In this document: positions 6,464-9,011 of the stretch, in pieces
Layout: each line of letters starts with the position of its first letter
Numbering within the stretch: position 1 is the stretch's first letter
Assembly (NCBI GenBank): GCA_031266855.1
Contig: JAISAF010000436.1
Location: forward strand, 1-9,011
Direction of reading: 5' to 3'
DNA: 9,011 nucleotides
Source of the DNA: Spirochaetales bacterium
GTDB lineage: Bacteria > Spirochaetota > Spirochaetia > DTKZ01
Translations under genes and position numbers: made by a program
The notes under the pieces: generated by a model
Database searches by the model: none
What the model was told of the DNA's origin: nothing
The model's input: the letters and a program-made list of their open reading frames with translations, nothing else

Positions 6464-6490
6464 TGCGCCCACATATAAAACATTCCTCCC

Positions 6491-7504
6491 TTAATATTTC
6501 CTTTGCGGAAGAGCCGCGGCCGCGTTGGCTTCGGTATACAAATCGTTTTTCAGCTTGACCCACCACTCGGCGGGATACGTATTGTTGTCAAGAATGTCTG
6601 TAATTACTTCTATCGTTTTTTTGCCGAACCCCAGGGGGTTTTCCACGGACGCGGTGTACAGGCCCTCGGCCATAGCCTCAAAAGCGCCACGCACGCCGTC
6701 AACTCCCACGATTTTGATATCGACGCCCGGTTTAAGACCCGCTTCCGCGATAGCCTGCGAAGCCCCCAGCGCCATATTGTCCGAATGGGCAAGAAGGCCG
6801 CGTATCGTAATCCCTTCGGCCTGCGCGCTTTTCAGAATGGACTCCATAACCTGTTTCCCCAGGGACCGGGTATAGTCGCCTGTCTGGGAATATCTGATAT
6901 TGATTTTGTTTTGCTTGTCGAGAACATTATGAATGCCTGTTCCCCGGTCTACGGCGGAAGAAGCGCCCACAGTTCCCTGGAGCTCAACGATATTAACCGA
7001 TCCCTGTTCCCCGGCAAGGGCATTCATCAAAGCCTCGGCGGCCAATTCTCCCGCGTAAATATTGTCCGGCCCGATAAAGCACGTAGTATATTTTTCAATA
7101 TCGTTTCCCACCGTGTTTGCCGTGCGGTTTACCAGAAGCACGGGAATATCCGCGTCCTTCGCTTCGGATAGAATAGCGTCCCAGCCAGTAGCGACCACAG
7201 GACACAGCACAATAGCGTCTACCTTCTGCTGAATAAAGTTGCGCATGGCGGCAATCTGATTTTCCTGCTTTTGCTGCGCGTCGGAGAAAATCAGAGTAAA
7301 CCGGGGATGCGCCGCATACTCCTCCTGCATTTCGTTCGACATGGCGATGCGCCATTCCGATTCGGAACCCACCTGGCTGAACCCGACTACGTACTTGTCT
7401 TTCTTTTTTGACACGTTTCCGGCCGCCTGCTCGCCCCCGCCACCGGCAAAGGCCATCTGGCAGGCCAGGGCCAGTCCGAAAAGTACGATACAGAGTTTTT
7501 TCAT
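6491..7504 (-). CDS. ytfQ: Sugar ABC transporter substrate-binding protein, YtfQ-like
   Basis: This 337-residue periplasmic binding protein (Peripla_BP_4 type) begins with an export signal: MKK, a hydrophobic core (5-14) and a likely signal-peptidase cut AFA at 18-20 before a Gly run. Cys15 gives only a poor lipobox, so lipid anchoring is possible but not shown. The body is strikingly close to E. coli YtfQ: VGFSQVGSESEWR (40-52), QQKQENQI (77-84), PVVATGW (102-108), NIVELQGTVGAS (171-182), SQTGDYTRS (206-214), AHSDNM (239-244) and a SVE stretch (286-288). Trp51, Arg52, Arg127, Asp186, Asn243 and Asp269 are likely sugar contacts by family analogy. YtfQ binds galactofuranose in E. coli, so a furanose sugar is the best guess. 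The ATG has a strong AAGGAGG and is the first gene of the operon, under the GTATAC operator. Confidence 0.94.
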   Translation of the reverse strand: MKKLCIVLFGLALACQMAFAGGGGEQAAGNVSKKKDKYVVGFSQVGSESEWRIAMSNEMQEEYAAHPRFTLIFSDAQQKQENQIAAMRNFIQQKVDAIVLCPVVATGWDAILSEAKDADIPVLLVNRTANTVGNDIEKYTTCFIGPDNIYAGELAAEALMNALAGEQGSVNIVELQGTVGASSAVDRGTGIHNVLDKQNKINIRYSQTGDYTRSLGKQVMESILKSAQAEGITIRGLLAHSDNMALGASQAIAEAGLKPGVDIKIVGVDGVRGAFEAMAEGLYTASVENPLGFGKKTIEVITDILDNNTYPAEWWVKLKNDLYTEANAAAALPQRKY

Positions 7505-7618
7505 AAAATTCCTCCTTAAATTATTTTATCCAGAGCGCAACCGCCTGGAATAATTCTCCAATTCCCTGTTTTTTTTATCACTCGTTTATCTCTTGCGTTT
7601 ATTTTTAGTATCATGTAT
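7505..7618 (-). other. ytfQ leader (5' untranslated region)
   Basis: If transcription starts near 7619, the leader is about 115 bases. It has a small hairpin (7530-7537 with 7542-7548, one bulged A) and ends in AAGGAGG (7511-7517) seven bases before the ATG. No riboswitch-like architecture was recognised. Confidence 0.45.
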
Positions 7619-7642
7619 ACTGCTTATTGTATACAGGATACT
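7607..7642. promoter_or_regulatory. Probable GntR operator: 36-bp inverted repeat with two GTATAC cores
   Basis: AGTATCATGTATAC (7607-7620) and GTATACAGGATACT (7629-7642) are inverted copies matching at 13 of 14 positions around an 8-base spacer. Each carries a self-complementary GTATAC, centres 14 bp apart. GTATAC-like words are typical of GntR/FCD operators. The repeat covers the -10 box and predicted start of the ytfQ promoter, so binding should repress the operon. The regulator gene lies next to it. Confidence 0.75.
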
Positions 7643-7654
7643 TAAAACTGTCAA
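7626..7654 (-). promoter_or_regulatory. Sigma-70-type promoter of the ytfQ operon
   Basis: On the minus strand TTGACA (7654-7649, perfect -35) is followed after exactly 17 bases by TACAAT (7631-7626, one mismatch). The start is expected near 7619. The -10 overlaps the right half of the inverted repeat and the start falls in the left half. Confidence 0.8.
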
Positions 7655-7675
7655 GTTTTTTTTATTTATTAATTC

Positions 7676-7704
7676 TTGATACGCGGGGTTGTTTTGTGTA
7701 CTAT
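7676..7704 (+). promoter_or_regulatory. Sigma-70-type promoter of the GntR-family gene
   Basis: TTGATA (7676-7681) and TACTAT (7699-7704) are separated by 17 bases, predicting a start near 7711 and a leader of about 42 bases. It lies 34 bp beyond the operator, so autoregulation through that site is not obvious from the position alone. Confidence 0.65.
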
Positions 7705-7741
7705 AAAGACACTACTTAATAGGAAAAACACTACTTTATAG
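7701..7741 (+). repeat. Inverted and direct repeats at the regulator's promoter and leader
   Basis: CTATAAAG (7701-7708) and CTTTATAG (7734-7741) are perfect inverted copies 25 bases apart. ACACTACTT occurs twice (7709-7717, 7728-7736), 19 bases apart. The left arm overlaps the -10 box and the right arm touches the GAGG ribosome site, so this may be a second protein-binding site. Confidence 0.5.
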
Positions 7742-7752
7742 AGGAATTGATC

Positions 7753-8424
7753 ATGCAGAAGACATCCGAACCGACAATCTTATTGGAACGCTCAAGCCTG
7801 GCGGATCAGGTGTTCATTCATATAAAAAGAATGATACTGGCGCAGGAACTTAAAGGCGGGGAAAGCATTCCCGAAGACAAAATAGCAAAAACTTTCGGGG
7901 TTTCCCGCACGCCTATACGGGAATGCCTGCGCCGGCTGGAAAGATACGGGCTGGTGAAAATCAATCCGCGCAGCTACGCAACCGTCACGGAAGTTGGTTC
8001 GGAGGAAGCCCGGTACATCGGAGAAGTGCGAAGCGAACTGGAAACCCTGGCAGCGCGGAATCTGGCAAAAAAGTCGACTCCTGATGATATAAACCGGCTG
8101 AGGGAGCTTACCAGCACATGCATTTCCTATATCGAAAACGGAGACCGCGGAGAAGCTTTCGAGACCGACGGCGTATTCCATCTGGAAATCGCGAAACGCT
8201 GCGGGAATCCTTATGTCTACAATATCCTGAAAACCCTCGATGCCAAAATCCAATTAATCAGAATTATCAACTGTACCAACTGCGCCATTATCCATTCCGA
8301 TATTGAAATCCATTTCCAAATAATCGAAGCAATTGAAAATCACGACACCAAAAGCGCCTCTTCCCTTATGAGAAGACATATCGGTAATTTTGTCGATCAT
8401 ACTTCCCCGGCGGAAGGCGAATAA
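7753..8424 (+). CDS. GntR family transcriptional regulator, FadR/FCD type
   Basis: The 223-residue regulator has an N-terminal winged helix (about 14-80) with the GntR signature IPEDKIAKTFGVSRTPIRECLRRLERYGLV (39-68). The C-terminal helical FCD domain (about 85-215) has the metal-binding set Asp139, His143, His187 and His209. Such domains bind a small carboxylate or sugar-derived effector that changes DNA binding. The start is the ATG at 7753, with GAGGA seven bases upstream. A TTG at 7747 is in frame but sits against the ribosome site. Two cysteines close together (Cys174, Cys177) follow the fourth FCD helix, which is unusual but unexplained. The gene is divergent from ytfQ with a palindromic operator between them, so it most likely represses the uptake operon until the sugar or a metabolite is present. 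Confidence 0.93.
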   Translation: MQKTSEPTILLERSSLADQVFIHIKRMILAQELKGGESIPEDKIAKTFGVSRTPIRECLRRLERYGLVKINPRSYATVTEVGSEEARYIGEVRSELETLAARNLAKKSTPDDINRLRELTSTCISYIENGDRGEAFETDGVFHLEIAKRCGNPYVYNILKTLDAKIQLIRIINCTNCAIIHSDIEIHFQIIEAIENHDTKSASSLMRRHIGNFVDHTSPAEGE

Positions 8425-8493
8425 TAGGAGCCGCTTTAGAAACCCCGCAGCTTCGGGAACGGGTTCTATATAAAAATAACCGCGAAGCCGAAA

Positions 8494-8589
8494 ACTGGCG
8501 AGGGCGAAGACTGGCGAGGGCGAAGACGGGCAAGGGCGAAGACGGGCAAGGGCGAAGACGGGCAAGGGCGAAGACGGGCAAGGGCGAAG
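8494..8589 (+). repeat. 16-bp tandem repeat, six copies, with G-quadruplex potential
   Basis: Two copies of ACTGGCGAGGGCGAAG (8494-8525) are followed by four copies of ACGGGCAAGGGCGAAG (8526-8589), identical within each type. The unit is not a multiple of three, so it is unlikely to be coding. The last four copies place eight GGG tracts at 3- and 7-base spacing between 8528 and 8584, which fits the G3-N1-7 quadruplex rule. Confidence 0.95.
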
Positions 8590-8663
8590 AAGTAAAAAAG
8601 GAAGGAAGGGAAGCAGGAAAAAAAGCATTGCGGCCTTCCTTCTCCGGCTTTGTGGGTATTCTA

Positions 8664-8693
8664 TTGACGGATGCCATACACTGATAATAAACT
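8664..8693 (+). promoter_or_regulatory. Possible promoter of the nucleotidyltransferase gene
   Basis: TTGACG (8664-8669) and TAAACT (8688-8693) are 18 bases apart. The -35 matches five of six consensus positions and the -10 only four, so this is a moderate candidate. It lies downstream of the minisatellite. Confidence 0.4.
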
Positions 8694-8744
8694 GTGAAAA
8701 GAAGATGAAAAAGATTGCGGACGGGGTTTGGGGAAAGTAAATGT

Positions 8745-9011
8745 ATGATAAACGATGAAATACTTGCGATCAAAAACACTATCCTGAAAACCGTCGGAGA
8801 AACTTGCGAAAGAATAATTCTCTTTGGTTCCTATGCCTATGGAACGCCCGGAGAGGGCAGCGATTACGATATTTTTGTGGTACTTAAAGACGGCACGGAA
8901 AAGCCTGTACTGGCATTACAGAATATTTACGGCGGACTGGCGCGGGATCCGAATTATAAAGCCGTCGACATCCTCGCGAATTATAAAAGCCGTTTTGAAG
9001 AAAGAAGCAAA
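8745..9011 (+). CDS. MNT-type nucleotidyltransferase domain protein (partial)
   Basis: An open frame of 89 codons runs off the right edge. The Pol-beta-like minimal nucleotidyltransferase motif is complete: FGSYAYGTPGEGSDYDIFV at 27-45, with Gly28-Ser29 and the metal-binding Asp40 and Asp42. A third acidic residue, Asp75, sits in KAVDIL. Such small proteins transfer a nucleotide to a partner. Many work with a HEPN protein as toxin-antitoxin pairs, others act alone. The ATG at 8745 is chosen because it gives a typical MNT start just before the domain. The ribosome site is weak (GGGGAAAG about nine bases upstream), and a TTG at 8715 is a less likely alternative. The partner gene, if any, would lie beyond the window. 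Confidence 0.82.
   Translation, partial: MINDEILAIKNTILKTVGETCERIILFGSYAYGTPGEGSDYDIFVVLKDGTEKPVLALQNIYGGLARDPNYKAVDILANYKSRFEERSK

Larger units (their letters stand above)
5757..6471. repeat. Inserted palindrome/repeat island bounded by inverted repeats
   Basis: The ytfQ-ytfR gap (5705-6490, 786 bases) contains no credible gene. Its core is a mosaic of hairpins and repeats whose two ends are inverted copies of each other: TGGGCGCATTCCGGGG at 5757-5772 and its exact complement at 6456-6471. The match extends to 19 of 20 at 5757-5776 versus 6452-6471. Outside the island only 19 bases remain after the ytfQ stop and 52 before the ytfR start, which is normal operon spacing. Inside are two 70-bp repeats, two two-hairpin repeats, two members of the 60-bp repeat family and several separate palindromes. 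No flanking target duplication was recognised, and nothing encodes a transposase. It could be a non-autonomous element or a hotspot of stacked small repeats. Confidence 0.6.
8425..8744. other. Intergenic region with hairpin, minisatellite and purine-rich tract
   Basis: The 320 bases after the regulator hold a weak hairpin (AGAA-ACCC at 8438-8445 with GGGTTCT at 8461-8467, one bulge). It has no T-run, so it is a doubtful terminator. The gap also holds six 16-bp tandem repeats (8494-8589), a purine-rich stretch to about 8629, and a possible promoter for the next gene. Long minus-strand frames across the repeats are most likely spurious. Confidence 0.6.

Noticed and set aside
5757..6471. CRISPR array
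   Set aside because: The repeats are palindromes and mosaics of differing length, without regular spacers or a constant repeat unit.
6534..6539. A further GTATAC word near the ytfQ 3' end
   Set aside because: It is single, lies inside coding sequence (Leu-Tyr-Thr codons) and lacks the paired arm seen at 7607-7642.
6132..6566. Minus-strand frame of 144 codons and other frames in the ytfQ-ytfR gap
   Set aside because: They consist of translated palindromes, run into the ytfQ gene in another frame, have no ribosome site and match no family I recognise.
8705..8740. Eleven-codon frame MKKIADGVWGK ending just before the MNT start
   Set aside because: It could be a leader peptide, but there is no clear ribosome site and so short a frame is expected by chance.
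8254..8779. Two overlapping minus-strand frames over the minisatellite, rich in PVFALARLRPCPSS-like repeats
   Set aside because: A 16-bp stop-free repeat keeps all frames open. The apparent protein repeats follow from that, and the frames overlap the regulator gene or the MNT start.

Overview
The window looks like a piece of a host-associated spirochaete chromosome, probably a Treponema-like organism of moderate GC. This is an inference. It rests on a Rpn-type nuclease relative, the style of the sugar-binding protein N-terminus (AFA followed by a glycine run), and gaps filled with short palindromic repeats. No taxonomic marker gene is present, so the assignment is tentative.

Layout. Bases 1-402 (+) hold the C-terminal part of a Rpn/PD-(D/E)XK transposase-like protein, cut by the left edge and followed by an intrinsic terminator. 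Bases 403-741 are a repeat-rich convergent gap. From 7504 down to 742 on the minus strand runs one sugar-uptake operon in transcription order: ytfQ (periplasmic binding protein), a 786-base repeat-filled gap, ytfR (double ATPase), ytfT and yjfF (permeases), an RpiB/LacA/LacB-family isomerase, and a xylose-isomerase-like TIM-barrel epimerase. From ytfR onward the genes overlap by 8, 4 and 11 bases or are 12 bases apart, so translation is probably coupled. A divergent GntR/FCD regulator lies at 7753-8424 (+). After it come a 16-bp minisatellite and the start of an MNT nucleotidyltransferase gene cut by the right edge.

How the genes fit together. The transporter matches the E. coli galactofuranose importer YtfQ-YtfR-YtfT-YjfF in every subunit. 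The two enzymes would epimerise and then isomerise the imported sugar or its phosphate. This pairing recalls EryC plus EryI (RpiB-type) of Brucella erythritol catabolism, but the substrate here is unknown and no kinase is visible. The GntR protein probably represses the operon: a 36-bp inverted repeat with two GTATAC cores covers the -10 box and start point of a near-consensus promoter for ytfQ.

Most notable non-coding structure. A 715-base island (5757-6471) of palindromes and repeats lies between ytfQ and ytfR and is bounded by 16-bp perfect inverted repeats. Removing it would leave about 71 bases between the two genes, an ordinary operon gap. Pieces of the island recur at 509-557 and 661-736, just beyond the 3' end of the operon.
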